Part shown: positions 42,808-51,683 of the stretch, piece by piece
Numbering within the stretch: the stretch's first letter is position 1
Layout of the letters: each line of letters opens with the position of its first letter
NCBI GenBank assembly: GCA_022709365.1
Contig: JAKLIY010000017.1
Span: 1 to 64,000 of the forward strand
Direction: 5' to 3'
Length of the DNA stretch: 64,000 nt
Source: Pseudomonadota bacterium
GTDB lineage: Bacteria > Pseudomonadota > Gammaproteobacteria > Competibacterales > Competibacteraceae
Notes under the pieces: generated by a model
Seen by the model: the letters and a program-made list of their open reading frames with translations, nothing else
Databases searched by the model: none
Told to the model about the DNA's origin: nothing
Position numbers and translations under genes: made by a program

Positions 42808-43986
42808 ATGTCCCGCGTTCAGACTGGTTTAGAAACCTTAATCAATGAATTCCCGGAAAAGATTCGGGGCGCACGGATCGGTGTGGTCTGCCACCCCGCT
42901 AGCGTCGATGCCGAATTGCGTCATGCGCTCGATCTGCTATCGGCGGCTGGCGCTAAAATCGTCGCGATTTTTGGCCCGGAACATGGCGCGCGGGGCGAAG
43001 CACAGGATATGGAACGGGTCGATGACGTGTCACTCGATCTCCGGTTGAAAGTCCCGGTCTATAGCTTGTATGGGGCGACCTTCGCCAGCCTGACCCCCCC
43101 CCGCGAGTATTTAAGGGGACTTGATGCGCTGGTCATCGATTTGCAGGATGTCGGCGCCCGTTATTATACCTTCATCTGGACCATGGCGCTGTGTATGCAG
43201 GCGGCGGGCAAGGTCGGGGTGCGGGTGCTGGTCTGCGACCGGCCCAACCCGCTCGATGGGGTGACGACCGAGGGAAATTTGATCAAACCCGGTTTTGAAT
43301 CCTTCGTCGGTCTCCATCCCGTGCCGAATCGGCACGGTCTGACGGCTGGCGAAATCACCCGCTATCTGCAAAGTCGGCGCGGCGTGGAATGCGAATTAGA
43401 CGTGTTGCCGCTGCGAGGCTGGCAGCGTGAGATGTATTTCGAGGATACCGGTTTACCCTGGATTTATCCCTCGCCGAACATGCCGACGGTGGACACCGCG
43501 CTGGCGTATCCCGGCATGTGTCTGGTGGAGGCGACCGAGTTATCGGAGGGGCGGGGAACCTGCAAACCCTTTGAAGTGGCGGGCGCGCCGGGCGTCGATG
43601 CCGAAGCACTCTCTGCGGCGCTGAACGAACAGAATTTAACCGGCTGCCGGTTTCGGCCCCTGTATTTCCGGCCCCAGTTCCAGAAACACGCCGGGAAGAC
43701 CTGCGGCGGCGTACAAATCCATATCACCGACCGCCGACAGTTTGATTCGATGATGACCGGCATCACCTTTTTGCAGTGCGTCAAACGACTGGCCCCTGAA
43801 GCGTTTGCCTGGCGGGCCAAACCCTACGAGTTCGTGGACGAAACTCCCGCTGTTGATCTATTGGCCGGAGATGATCAACTGCGCCTGGCGCTGGACACTG
43901 ACGCCGATCTGGCTGAATTGGCTGAGCGGTGGCTACAGGAACGGGTTGAGTTCGAAACCATTCGCCAGGAAGCCTTCCTGTACTGA
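42808..43986 (+). CDS. namZ: Exo-beta-N-acetylmuramidase NamZ-like (DUF1343)
   Basis: A 392-residue DUF1343 protein, the family shown to include the exo-muramidase NamZ (GH171), which removes N-acetylmuramic acid from peptidoglycan fragments. Family signatures: GVVCHPASVDAELRHAL, FGPEHGARGEAQD, LVIDLQDVGARYYTFIWTMA and YPGMCLVEATELSEGRGT. No signal peptide is evident, so action may be cytosolic, perhaps in wall recycling. A run of nine C (43094-43102) lies within codons 96-98; at this length the frame is open. Confidence 0.85.
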   Translation: MSRVQTGLETLINEFPEKIRGARIGVVCHPASVDAELRHALDLLSAAGAKIVAIFGPEHGARGEAQDMERVDDVSLDLRLKVPVYSLYGATFASLTPPREYLRGLDALVIDLQDVGARYYTFIWTMALCMQAAGKVGVRVLVCDRPNPLDGVTTEGNLIKPGFESFVGLHPVPNRHGLTAGEITRYLQSRRGVECELDVLPLRGWQREMYFEDTGLPWIYPSPNMPTVDTALAYPGMCLVEATELSEGRGTCKPFEVAGAPGVDAEALSAALNEQNLTGCRFRPLYFRPQFQKHAGKTCGGVQIHITDRRQFDSMMTGITFLQCVKRLAPEAFAWRAKPYEFVDETPAVDLLAGDDQLRLALDTDADLAELAERWLQERVEFETIRQEAFLY

Positions 43987-43987
43987 T

Positions 43988-44752
43988 TCAGGTTCCCGCC
44001 AATTCCGGTTTGGCGTGATAGCCGCGTGGCGTGTAGACCCATGGGCCAACTCGCCGCGTTTCGCTATTGCCGACCATCACCAGCGACAGCATGTTCAGCG
44101 GTTCCGGGTCGAGGTCGCCCAGCGTCGTCACGGTGATTTGTTCGCCCTTGCGGGTGACGTTGAAGGCGACGATCACCGGCGTGTCCGGCTGGCGGTAGCG
44201 CAGCAGGGTTTGCCGGGCTTCCAGCAGTTGCCAAGAGCGCTTGTTGGACACGGCGTTGTAAAAGGCGATGGCGAAATCGCCCTGACCGGCTAGGTCGATG
44301 CGCTTGGCGATCAATTCCCAAGGAGTAAGCAGATCGGACAGAGAGATCACGCAGAAATCATGAGCCAAGGGCGCACCCACTCGCGCCGCTGCCGCCTGCA
44401 TGGCGGAGATGCCAGGAATGACTTCGATTTCAACCGTGGCCCATTCCGGTTTCGGTTTGCGGGCCAGCAATTCAAACACCACGGTCGCCATGCCATAAAT
44501 GCCGGCGTCGCCGCTGGACACCAGGGCGGTCGTGCGGCCACTGGCGGCCAGATCAAGCGCCAGCGTGGCGCGGGCCAGTTCTTCGCCCATCGGCGTTTTA
44601 TGGCGGGTTTTGCCGTGAGCGAGTTCGCCGAGCAGGTTCAGATACAGGCCGTGACCGGCCAGGTCGGTGCAGGATTCCAAAGCAGCGCGGGCGATGGGGC
44701 TGAGATAGTCCAACCCGCCAGGGCCGGTACCGATGATATAGAGACGGTTCAT
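43988..44752 (-). CDS. cobJ: Precorrin-3B C17-methyltransferase
   Basis: A 254-residue SAM-dependent methylase of the tetrapyrrole methylase family: RLYIIGTGPGGLDYLSPIA at the N-terminus (cofactor loop), ALVSSGDAGIYGMATVVF, and VEIEVIPGISAMQAAAARVG are the CobJ/CbiH signatures. It carries out ring contraction in cobalamin synthesis. cbiG lies 27 bases upstream on the same strand, a normal pairing. No other cob genes are in the window. Confidence 0.92.
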   Translation of the reverse strand: MNRLYIIGTGPGGLDYLSPIARAALESCTDLAGHGLYLNLLGELAHGKTRHKTPMGEELARATLALDLAASGRTTALVSSGDAGIYGMATVVFELLARKPKPEWATVEIEVIPGISAMQAAAARVGAPLAHDFCVISLSDLLTPWELIAKRIDLAGQGDFAIAFYNAVSNKRSWQLLEARQTLLRYRQPDTPVIVAFNVTRKGEQITVTTLGDLDPEPLNMLSLVMVGNSETRRVGPWVYTPRGYHAKPELAGT

Positions 44753-44779
44753 GGTTGCTCTGAGGTTTTTTGGAAAGGA

Positions 44780-45559
44780 TCAGGCATCGCGATTGCCATA
44801 AATCCGGGCAATCGCCAGTGTCGCGTCGGTGTTTTTCTGCTTGGGAATGAGCAGTTCCGCCAGGTAGTCATGACGGACCAACCGTTCAGCGTGTGCTAAC
44901 GCCGCCGCTTCCGCGACCCCATGACAGCCGGTTTCGCGGAAGACGATAGCGGATTTGCGACTGAGTCGGTCGCCATAATCCCGCAGCACGGCAGCCGGGT
45001 AAAAGGTGATCGGTAACCCCAGTTCCGCCGCCAGTTCGTGTAAGCCTTTTTCATCCTGCTTCAATTCAATGCTGGCCAGCCCCCGCAGGTCGCTGCGTTG
45101 CAGACCGTGACTGGTCAGCGTGTCGTCCAGCAGCGCCAGCAACGGTTCCAGTCGGCAGCCGCGATTGCAGCCCAGACCGGCGACCAGCAAGGGTTGCGTG
45201 TAGCGTTGCGCACCGGTGATGATGGCTTGTGCACCCAGGAATTGCGCAATCTGTCGCGCCCACTCGTTAGCGCCGCCTTCATGACCAGACAGGATCGGTA
45301 CAATAAACCGTCCATGTTCGTCCAGGATCAAGACCGCTGGGTCCTGATATTTGTCGCGCAGTGCCGGCGCGAGCGTCCGTACCGCGATACCGACCGCGCA
45401 CAGCAGAATCAACCGATGGCCCGCCAGAAAACGCTCGCGCACCGTGTCTTGAAAGGGCTGGGGACGATGGAGATGTTCGGCGTCCGGCAGGAAGGTTAGC
45501 AAACGCTCCACCAGCACTTGACCGGGATCGGTTAAGCTGATGATCGTAACAGGGCGCAT
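44780..45559 (-). CDS. cbiG: Cobalt-precorrin-5A hydrolase
   Basis: A 259-residue CbiG: LCAVGIAVRTLAPALRDKYQ and PILSGHEGGANEWARQIA in the N-terminal part, then GLGCNRGCRLEPL starting the C-terminal CobE/GbiG domain. CbiG removes a two-carbon fragment as acetaldehyde in anaerobic B12 synthesis. Start ATG 45559 gives MRPVTIISLTDPG; the frame to 45622 extends into transposase-derived DNA. The proximity to an IS630 fragment means the native promoter may have been altered. Confidence 0.9.
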   Translation of the reverse strand: MRPVTIISLTDPGQVLVERLLTFLPDAEHLHRPQPFQDTVRERFLAGHRLILLCAVGIAVRTLAPALRDKYQDPAVLILDEHGRFIVPILSGHEGGANEWARQIAQFLGAQAIITGAQRYTQPLLVAGLGCNRGCRLEPLLALLDDTLTSHGLQRSDLRGLASIELKQDEKGLHELAAELGLPITFYPAAVLRDYGDRLSRKSAIVFRETGCHGVAEAAALAHAERLVRHDYLAELLIPKQKNTDATLAIARIYGNRDA

Positions 45560-45621
45560 GGATGTTTGGATTTTTTCAACATGATGAAAGTATACTTGGC
45601 ATCCAAACTTTCGACATCGCA

Positions 45622-45702
45622 TTAGAAATACTTCATTAATTGGCGATGTTTGATTTCATTCCAAACCTGTTCATCCGGGTTGATCTCAGGGGAATAGGGT
45701 AC
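45622..45702 (-). pseudogene. IS630-family transposase C-terminal remnant
   Basis: On the minus strand the bases read VPYSPEINPDEQVWNEIKHR and end soon after at TAA 45622-45624. PYSPExNPxExxW is the hallmark around the last acidic residue of IS630/Tc1-like DDE transposases. Only about 27 codons survive; nothing upstream matches. It lies between cbiG and rsmE and no terminal repeats were found. Confidence 0.7.
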
Positions 45703-45744
45703 ACAGCAAGCTGGGCAATATCGCCGAGTATCTGTACCTGCAAA

Positions 45745-46482
45745 CTAACCGCAATCTCCCCACAGTGCCTGAATCGCCGCCAACGCCGCAACGCCGGCGG
45801 TTTCAGTACGCAGAATGCGCGGCCCCAGGCGAATACCGATAAAACCTGCTTCCCGCGCCTTGGCCAATTCCGCCGGACTCAACCCGCCTTCGGAACCAAT
45901 CAGCAACGTGATAGGACCGGAGGGCGGTGTTAAGCCACGCAATCCCAGCGCCGCCAGTGGATCGAGTAACAACCCCAGGCCCGGCTTTTTCGTCAGTCGT
46001 GTCAATCCGTCGATCAACGGCAACGGTTCCCGCAATTCCGGCAGCCGGTTGCGTCCGCACTGCTCACAGGCGCCGATGACAATGCCGTGCCAGTGCTGAA
46101 CCTTGCGCGCCAACCGCTCGCCGGTTAAATCCACTCCGCTGCGCTCGGTAAACAGCGGCTGGATAGTAGCCACGCCCAATTCGACGGCCTTCTGGAGGGT
46201 GTAATCCATCTTTTCGCCCCGCGAAACGCTTTGTGCCAGCGTCACGGACAAGGGCGATTCCACTTCGCCGGTCAAGGCGTCCTTCACCCGCACCAGCGCC
46301 TGCCGTTTGCCGACTTCGGTGAGCGCAGCGGCGAACGTCCCGCCCTGGCCGTTGAACAGCGTCACTGGCGCGTTCACACCGAGCCGTAAAACCCGCACCG
46401 CATGGTTGAAGGTATGGTCATCCAGCGGCACGGTGAGGCCGGTCGCCAGCGGAATCGGGAGATAGAGTCGGGGAGCGCGCAT
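45745..46482 (-). CDS. rsmE: 16S rRNA (uracil-1498-N3)-methyltransferase
   Basis: A 245-residue RsmE of the SPOUT superfamily: N-terminal PUA-like domain (RLYLPIPLATGLTVPLDDH, HAVRVLRLG) and C-terminal trefoil knot with LLIGSEGGLSPAELAKA and LGPRILRTETAGVAALAAIQ. It methylates U1498 of 16S rRNA. Length and motifs are normal. rquA starts upstream on the same strand, 27 bases away. Confidence 0.95.
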   Translation of the reverse strand: MRAPRLYLPIPLATGLTVPLDDHTFNHAVRVLRLGVNAPVTLFNGQGGTFAAALTEVGKRQALVRVKDALTGEVESPLSVTLAQSVSRGEKMDYTLQKAVELGVATIQPLFTERSGVDLTGERLARKVQHWHGIVIGACEQCGRNRLPELREPLPLIDGLTRLTKKPGLGLLLDPLAALGLRGLTPPSGPITLLIGSEGGLSPAELAKAREAGFIGIRLGPRILRTETAGVAALAAIQALWGDCG

Positions 46483-46509
46483 CGCTCTACATCATCTGAG
46501 GTCAGACAC

Positions 46510-47307
46510 TCAGCGGGTAATAACCACCTTCTGGTAGAGTCCACCGAAATAAGTTTGCTTATCAATCTGCGCGTTGCGCGCTTCGTCAGGCAACCACTCG
46601 GCAATCTCCTTACGCCACAAGTCCATGGCGAAGGGTTCGAGGGAACTGAGAATCGGGATCATCACATAGCGGAACGGGTTGCGCCAAATGGGCTGATGGT
46701 AATCGACAAACACCACCTTGCCGCCCGGTTTCACGACCCGCAACGCTTGGGCGATAGTGCGAATGCGGACGTTTTCCGGCTGCTCATGCAACAGGAAAAA
46801 CACTACGACACAATCATAACTAGCGTCGGCGAAGCGCAACTGGGTGGAATCCTGATGGTGCAGGCCGATCCGCGCGGTATCGCCATTCAGTTTGGTTTTC
46901 AAATTCTCCAGTTGCACCGGCGCAACATCCACCACGTCCAACCGCCCATCCGGCCCGAGCCGTTGCGCTAACTGCTCGGTGAAATCTCCATACACACAGG
47001 CGACCTGGAGAATACGGCCGTTACGGAACGGCTCCAGTTCCGCCAGCGCCAGATCGCGCAATTCTGCAAAGTTGCCCCACAGAATCAGATTGACCAGCCA
47101 TTGCCGTTCAAAGATGCGCACCGAAGCCGGATGCAGATAGGCCCACCAGTAGGTTTGCTGCAGGTACACCGGCAAGGGAACCTGCGCCTGACTGGCAGCT
47201 TCAAGATGAATGGTCTCTTCAACCCCGGGTTTTAGACCCGGGCCATGATCCAATGATGGAGGCTGGTTCAGGGCGACAACACACTGGGGAGATTCAGAAC
47301 TCGACAT
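46510..47307 (-). CDS. rquA: Rhodoquinone biosynthesis protein RquA
   Basis: A 265-residue methyltransferase-fold protein matching RquA: YWWAYLHPASVRIFERQWLV, NLILWGNFAELRDLALAELE, GRILQVACVYGDFTEQLAQR, LDVVDVAPVQLENLKTKL, VVVFFLLHEQPENVRI and VFVDYHQPIWRNPFRYVMI. The usual GxGxG of SAM methylases reads QVACVYGD, as known for RquA, which converts ubiquinone to rhodoquinone and was reported to use SAM as the amino donor. It lies just after frdABCD on the same strand, and rhodoquinol is the electron donor for fumarate reduction. Two GC-rich hairpins lie between frdD and rquA. Confidence 0.88.
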   Translation of the reverse strand: MSSSESPQCVVALNQPPSLDHGPGLKPGVEETIHLEAASQAQVPLPVYLQQTYWWAYLHPASVRIFERQWLVNLILWGNFAELRDLALAELEPFRNGRILQVACVYGDFTEQLAQRLGPDGRLDVVDVAPVQLENLKTKLNGDTARIGLHHQDSTQLRFADASYDCVVVFFLLHEQPENVRIRTIAQALRVVKPGGKVVFVDYHQPIWRNPFRYVMIPILSSLEPFAMDLWRKEIAEWLPDEARNAQIDKQTYFGGLYQKVVITR

Positions 47308-47323
47308 GCAAAAGCTTCCTTCA

Positions 47324-47396
47324 AGCCCCCTCTCCCACTCAGGGAGAGAGGGCGAGGGTGAGAGATACTCCCCGCTCCCCTTGAGGGAGAGGGGGT
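47324..47396. repeat. Tandem CCCTCTCCC/GGGAGAGGG hairpins between frdD and rquA
   Basis: Two hairpin-forming palindromes in a row: CCCTCTCCC-ACTCA-GGGAGAGAGGG and then CTCCC-CTTGA-GGGAG with a GGGGGTGAGG tail. Such CT/GA-rich palindromes occur as dispersed repeats in many proteobacterial genomes. On the minus strand there is no T tract, so full termination is doubtful; they could protect the frd message or reduce read-through to rquA. Confidence 0.65.
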
Positions 47397-47406
47397 GAGG
47401 GGTGGA

Positions 47407-47748
47407 TTAGATACGCAACAGGTAAATCAGCGTCAGCAGCGTTCCCAGGCCGGCCAGCGAATAAACGACGATCGCGACCTGTTTGTCCGCACGGACACCG
47501 AAATCATGCACCGTAACCCGCAATCGGTGGGCGGCGTGCCATAACGACACCAGAATAATGCCGAAGATGATCAGCTTGCCCAGCCACCACCCCGCGAATG
47601 CATGGATCGATTCATAGGTAAACATATCCATGTTGAAGCGCATGGCGGCGAACAGCGTGACCAGCACCAGCGCCGGGGTCACAAACGCTGTGACCGTGCC
47701 GCCGGCAGCGAACAATCCCCAGAAGATCGGTTTGTTGGATTTGGCCAT
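47407..47748 (-). CDS. frdD: Fumarate reductase membrane anchor subunit D
   Basis: A 113-residue FrdD with three hydrophobic helices; PIFWGLFAAGGTVTAFVTPA at the N-terminus and LWHAAHRLRVTVHDFGVR are family signatures, the latter near the quinone site. Together with FrdC it anchors FrdAB and binds the quinol. One base separates it from frdC. Its presence with a separate FrdC marks an E. coli-type quinol:fumarate reductase without haem. Confidence 0.94.
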   Translation of the reverse strand: MAKSNKPIFWGLFAAGGTVTAFVTPALVLVTLFAAMRFNMDMFTYESIHAFAGWWLGKLIIFGIILVSLWHAAHRLRVTVHDFGVRADKQVAIVVYSLAGLGTLLTLIYLLRI

Positions 47749-47749
47749 C

Positions 47750-48136
47750 TTACATTCCCCAGAACAGAATGATCAGCGAGACCACCGCCCAGGCCCCGTA
47801 GTGGGCGTTGACGATAATGTTACCGGCTACGAATTCCTCACCCATTTGGATGGGCATGGCTTGTGGCGTCACGTCGAACCACGACATGCTGTGGTACACC
47901 GCTGCAATCAAGGCAGCCACATTGAATAATACCCCCAAGGGGCTACGCAGCGCCTGCACAAAGGCATTGAACGCTTCCTCGCCTTGTGACAGCCGCGCCA
48001 GCGCCACAATCAGCAGGAAGGTGTAGGCGAAGATGAAAATGCAGGTCACTTCGCGAGCCATATAGCGCTTGTAGCGCGGGTGGCTCAGAAACCAGGTCGT
48101 TTTGGAGACCTCACGAACATAGGGTTTGCTGTTCAT
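47750..48136 (-). CDS. frdC: Fumarate reductase membrane anchor subunit C
   Basis: A 128-residue FrdC: SKPYVREVSKTTWFLSHPRY, then YMAREVTCIFIFAYTFLL, and AVYHSMSWFDVTPQAMPI, all typical. Three membrane helices. ATG 48136 overlaps the frdB stop in ATGA; ATG 48148 in the same frame is less likely. Third gene of the operon. Confidence 0.94.
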   Translation of the reverse strand: MNSKPYVREVSKTTWFLSHPRYKRYMAREVTCIFIFAYTFLLIVALARLSQGEEAFNAFVQALRSPLGVLFNVAALIAAVYHSMSWFDVTPQAMPIQMGEEFVAGNIIVNAHYGAWAVVSLIILFWGM

Positions 48137-48888
48137 TTTTTCATCCACGGCATCAAGTGCTCTTTATACCAGTCGATGGTGCTGGCGACCTTGACCTGTT
48201 GCAAGGCACCGGCTGGATCGACATGCTTGGGACAGACTTCAGAGCAGGCTCCGACAAACGAGCATTCCCATACACCTTCATCGGAGGCAATCACTTCCTG
48301 ACGCTGATCCCGTCCACCATCGCGGGAGTCCTGGTTGTAGCGGTGCGCCATCGAAATGGCTGCTGGACCGAGGAATTCCGGCACCAGGGCGTATTGCGGA
48401 CACGCGGCGTAGCACAACATGCAGTTGATGCACAGCGTGTACTGCTTGAACTTCTTGAGTTCCGCCGGCGTCTGCTTGAACTCGCCGGCGCTGACCGGTT
48501 TGTCTTCCTTGGGAATCAGGTAGGGCTTGACGCTGGCCAGCTTGGTGATGAAGTCCTCGACTGACGTGACCAGATCGCGCTCGATAGGGAAATTCGCTAT
48601 CGGCTCGACCTTGATCTGACCCTCCTTGTATTCGTGGATGAACGCCTTGCAAGCCAGCTTCGGCTCGCCGTTGACCATCATGCCGCAACTGCCGCAGACC
48701 GCCATGTGGCAGGACCAGCGATAACTCAGCGTCGGGTCGAGGTGGTCTTTGATGTAGTTCAGCGCATCCAGCACCACCCATTCTTCCAGGCAGGGTACGG
48801 AATAGGTCTGATACCGGGGCGCGGTATCGGTCTCCGGGTTGTAGCGGAGCACCTCCAGTTGAATCTGGCGTTTCTGGAGTTCGCTCAT
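48133..48888 (-). CDS. frdB: Fumarate reductase iron-sulfur subunit
   Basis: A 251-residue subunit with the three cluster motifs: [18 protein letters not shown] (2Fe-2S), [12 protein letters not shown] (4Fe-4S) and [20 protein letters not shown] (3Fe-4S and last ligand). The [20 protein letters not shown] stretch separates it from SdhB, which has the YWWN type. Starts within the frdA stop (4-base overlap). Transfers electrons from quinol to FrdA. Confidence 0.96.
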   Translation of the reverse strand: MSELQKRQIQLEVLRYNPETDTAPRYQTYSVPCLEEWVVLDALNYIKDHLDPTLSYRWSCHMAVCGSCGMMVNGEPKLACKAFIHEYKEGQIKVEPIANFPIERDLVTSVEDFITKLASVKPYLIPKEDKPVSAGEFKQTPAELKKFKQYTLCINCMLCYAACPQYALVPEFLGPAAISMAHRYNQDSRDGGRDQRQEVIASDEGVWECSFVGACSEVCPKHVDPAGALQQVKVASTIDWYKEHLMPWMKK

Positions 48889-50645
48889 TTCTTGGCTCCT
48901 GAATAGTCACGCACACCGGGTTTCGACTTGGTGATGACGACATCGAGATACTCGATGCGCGGCGGTTCCGTGGGATGGTAGTGGGCCAGCGAATGCTTGA
49001 GCAGGTTCTCATCATCGCGGGCGGTAAAGTCCAGCCGCTGATGCGCGCCCCGCGATTCCTTGCGATCCCGTGCGCCCACCGTGACCGCTTCGGCGCAGTC
49101 GAGCATCGACCCCAGTTCCAGCGCCTGCATCAGGTCGGTGTTATAGACATGCGTCTTGTCGGTCAGCGCGATGTTGGCGTAGCGCTGGCGCAGTTCGGCA
49201 ATCTTTTCACATGCCGCCGCCAGACCTTCGCCCGTGCGATAGATACCGACGTTCGCTTCCATGGTGTCCATCATTTCCTGGCGCAATCCCGCGATGCTCT
49301 CCGTACCGTTGCTCTTGTCGAACAGGGCCTGAATGCGGTTCTGCGACGCTTTCGCCTTCGCGGCGAGCGCTGCATCGCTGCTGGGAACCTGATGGGATTG
49401 CAGATGAGCAATGGCGCTGAGCGCCGCCCGCCGGCCAAACACCAGCAATTCGGTGAGCGAGTTGGAGCCGAGTCGATTGGCGCCGTTGATGCTGACGCAG
49501 GCGCATTCGCCCGCAGCGAACAGTCCCGGCAGCCGGGTCGCGGCCTGAATGTCGGTATGGATGCCGCCCATCATGTAATGAACAACCGGGCGAATCGGAA
49601 TCGGCTCCTTGACCGGGTCCTTGCCCAGGTAGCTGATACACAGATCGCGCACCAGCGGCAGCCGCTCATCGATTTTTTTCTCGCCCAGATGGCGCATGTC
49701 CAGCAACACGCAATCGCCCCAGGGAGTTTTGACCGTATTGCCCTTCTGCTGCTCGCCCCAGAATGCCTGGCTGAGTCGGTCACGCGGACCCAGTTCCATC
49801 GTCTTCAATACCGGCTGGCCGACGGGGGTTTCTGGTCCCATGCCGTAGTCCTGCAAATAGCGGCGACCGTCCTTGTTGAGCAGAATGCCGCCTTCACCGC
49901 GGCAGCCTTCAGTCAGCAGGATGCCGTTATTTGGCAGACCGGTGGGATGGTATTGGACGAATTCCATGTCCTTGAGCGGCGTCCCGGCGCGATAGGCCAA
50001 GGCCATGCCATCGCCGGTCTTGATATTGCCGTTGGTGGTGAACGGGAACATCTTCCCACCACCGCCCGCCGCGATGATGACCGCGCCGGCCTGAAACTGC
50101 TTCATTTCCCCGCTGCGGATTTCCAGGGCGGTGAGTCCCTGACAGCGCCCGTCATCGACCAGCAGGTCGGTGGCGTAGTACTCATCGAAGCGCTGGATAC
50201 TGGGATATTTCAGCGAGGTTTGAAACAGGGTGTGCAGGATATGGAACCCGGACTTATCGGCGGCGAACCAGGTCCGCTTGATCTTCATGCCGCCAAAGGG
50301 GCGTACCGCGACGGAACCATCCGGCTCGCGGCTCCACGGACAGCCCCAATGTTCCAGTTGCGTCAGTTCCTTGGGCGCTTCATTGATGAAGTATTCGACG
50401 GCGTCCTGATCGGACAACCAGTCGCCGCCGCCCACGGTGTCGTTGAAGTGCAGGTCGAGGCTGTCATCCGACTTGATGACGCCAGCGGCGCCACCTTCGG
50501 CGGCGCAGGTGTGGCTGCGCATGGGATAGACTTTGGAAATGAGGGCGATGCGCAGTTTCGGGTCGGCTTCGGCGAGGGCGATAGCGGCTCGCAACCCCGC
50601 GCCTCCCGCACCGATGATAGCGACATCGGTTTTAATGATCTCCAT
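48885..50645 (-). CDS. frdA: Fumarate reductase flavoprotein subunit
   Basis: A 586-residue flavoprotein that reduces fumarate to succinate. The N-terminal [19 protein letters not shown] binds [18 protein letters not shown] holds the covalent-FAD histidine, and [20 protein letters not shown] with [10 protein letters not shown] forms the active site. It is clearly FrdA rather than a second SdhA by the AEGGAAG motif and by its FrdCD anchors. GAGGAG precedes the start. SdhE, encoded at 9322, is expected to flavinate it as well. Confidence 0.96.
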   Translation of the reverse strand: MEIIKTDVAIIGAGGAGLRAAIALAEADPKLRIALISKVYPMRSHTCAAEGGAAGVIKSDDSLDLHFNDTVGGGDWLSDQDAVEYFINEAPKELTQLEHWGCPWSREPDGSVAVRPFGGMKIKRTWFAADKSGFHILHTLFQTSLKYPSIQRFDEYYATDLLVDDGRCQGLTALEIRSGEMKQFQAGAVIIAAGGGGKMFPFTTNGNIKTGDGMALAYRAGTPLKDMEFVQYHPTGLPNNGILLTEGCRGEGGILLNKDGRRYLQDYGMGPETPVGQPVLKTMELGPRDRLSQAFWGEQQKGNTVKTPWGDCVLLDMRHLGEKKIDERLPLVRDLCISYLGKDPVKEPIPIRPVVHYMMGGIHTDIQAATRLPGLFAAGECACVSINGANRLGSNSLTELLVFGRRAALSAIAHLQSHQVPSSDAALAAKAKASQNRIQALFDKSNGTESIAGLRQEMMDTMEANVGIYRTGEGLAAACEKIAELRQRYANIALTDKTHVYNTDLMQALELGSMLDCAEAVTVGARDRKESRGAHQRLDFTARDDENLLKHSLAHYHPTEPPRIEYLDVVITKSKPGVRDYSGAKK

Positions 50646-50701
50646 TACTTCTGGCTCCTCGGCATGATGCGACAGGATGGATGGAAGGGTTTTCGGGTTT
50701 A

Positions 50702-50707
50702 ATTATA
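50702..50707 (-). promoter_or_regulatory. Candidate -10 element of the frd operon
   Basis: On the minus strand TATAAT occurs about 57 bases before the frdA start, with a poor -35 match (CCCTGA) 17 bases further upstream. A weak -35 is compatible with activator dependence, but no convincing FNR site (TTGAT-N4-ATCAA) is seen in the 105 bases before frdA. Confidence 0.35.
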
Positions 50708-50750
50708 GAAGTTATTTAGAGGTATCAGGGGGCTTTTGATTCAACTCACC

Positions 50751-51518
50751 CTAATCCAGCGCCGCTGCTTTCAGCACTCCCGGTTCAACCTGGAGCGGTA
50801 CGACGTTCACGCTGTCGATGCGGGCGCAGTAATCCAAATCCTCGCCGCAACCCAGCGCCGCCAGACCTCGCCCATGATGAGCATAGCGCAGCAGTTGAGG
50901 CAGCCGGGTCTTCCACTGCTCGAACAGGGCCACCGCGGCGATGGATTCATCATCGCCGGCGCAATCACTGTCGCGTTCCACGCTTAACAGGTAACCAATC
51001 GCCCCGGCGCAGATCGTATCCTCCAGCGAGAAACCACCGCGCCAGCCGGCAGCGACGATCCACACCGTATGCGGCTGATGTTCCAGTAGATAGCGCACCA
51101 CCGCTCGCCGGTTGGTGAGTGAAGCGGTCATCAGCATGGGCACTTGCTGCACCCGCTCCAAGGCGCGAGTACCGTTAGTCGTACTCATGAATAGTCGTTT
51201 ACCGGTGACCCGATCCGGGGTGCATTCCGCTGGCGAGTTGCCGAGATCGAAGTCGTCCAGTTTCTCGCCGCCGCGTTCGCCGGCCAGCAGGCGGCGTTCG
51301 GCGGGCCAGCGTTTGCTGATTCGGAACAGTTCATCGAGGTCATCGAAGACTTGAATAGCCTCGGCGCCGGATTCCAGCGCCGTAGCCATGGTGGTGGTAG
51401 CACGCAGCACGTCAATGACGATGGCGCAGGCCGGCAGCTCAAGCTGCAAGCCGCCTTTGCGGGCTTTTTTACTGAAATCGGGGACTTGGTCGGGAGTGTG
51501 ATAGACGAAAATTTCCAT
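50751..51518 (-). CDS. 2-phosphosulfolactate phosphatase family protein (ComB-like)
   Basis: A 255-residue ComB-family protein: CAIVIDVLRATTTMATALES near residue 31, ERGGEKLDDFDLGNSPAE, TTNGTRAL and AAGWRGGFSLEDTICAGAIG are the family motifs. In archaea ComB removes phosphate from phosphosulfolactate in coenzyme M synthesis. Gammaproteobacteria do not make coenzyme M by the archaeal route, so the true substrate here is unknown. It lies downstream of the Hsp70 cluster on the same strand, 165 bases away. Confidence 0.83.
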   Translation of the reverse strand: MEIFVYHTPDQVPDFSKKARKGGLQLELPACAIVIDVLRATTTMATALESGAEAIQVFDDLDELFRISKRWPAERRLLAGERGGEKLDDFDLGNSPAECTPDRVTGKRLFMSTTNGTRALERVQQVPMLMTASLTNRRAVVRYLLEHQPHTVWIVAAGWRGGFSLEDTICAGAIGYLLSVERDSDCAGDDESIAAVALFEQWKTRLPQLLRYAHHGRGLAALGCGEDLDYCARIDSVNVVPLQVEPGVLKAAALD

Positions 51519-51683
51519 GGCGGCGGTTCTGATCGGCGATAGTTTTTGTGGTTGATTCCTGGGAAAGGATGGGTATCCTTTATTTCCACAAGGTTAATCG
51601 ACTCTGGCATAAATCGCCATGCGCGCCAGCAGTGCCTCCTGCGAACGGAAGGACATCGAGCGTTCGTGGAGGCGCTCTTGGCT

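Noticed and set aside
45560-45744. Cobalamin riboswitch upstream of cbiG
   Set aside because: The upstream 180 bases are mainly transposase-derived and lack the B12-box pattern I would expect.
48975-50702. 575-codon open frame on the plus strand
   Set aside because: Antisense to frdA, whose motifs are complete. Same GC-bias explanation.
50646-50750. FNR site in front of frdA
   Set aside because: TTGAATCAA is present but lacks the four-base spacer of the TTGAT-N4-ATCAA consensus.
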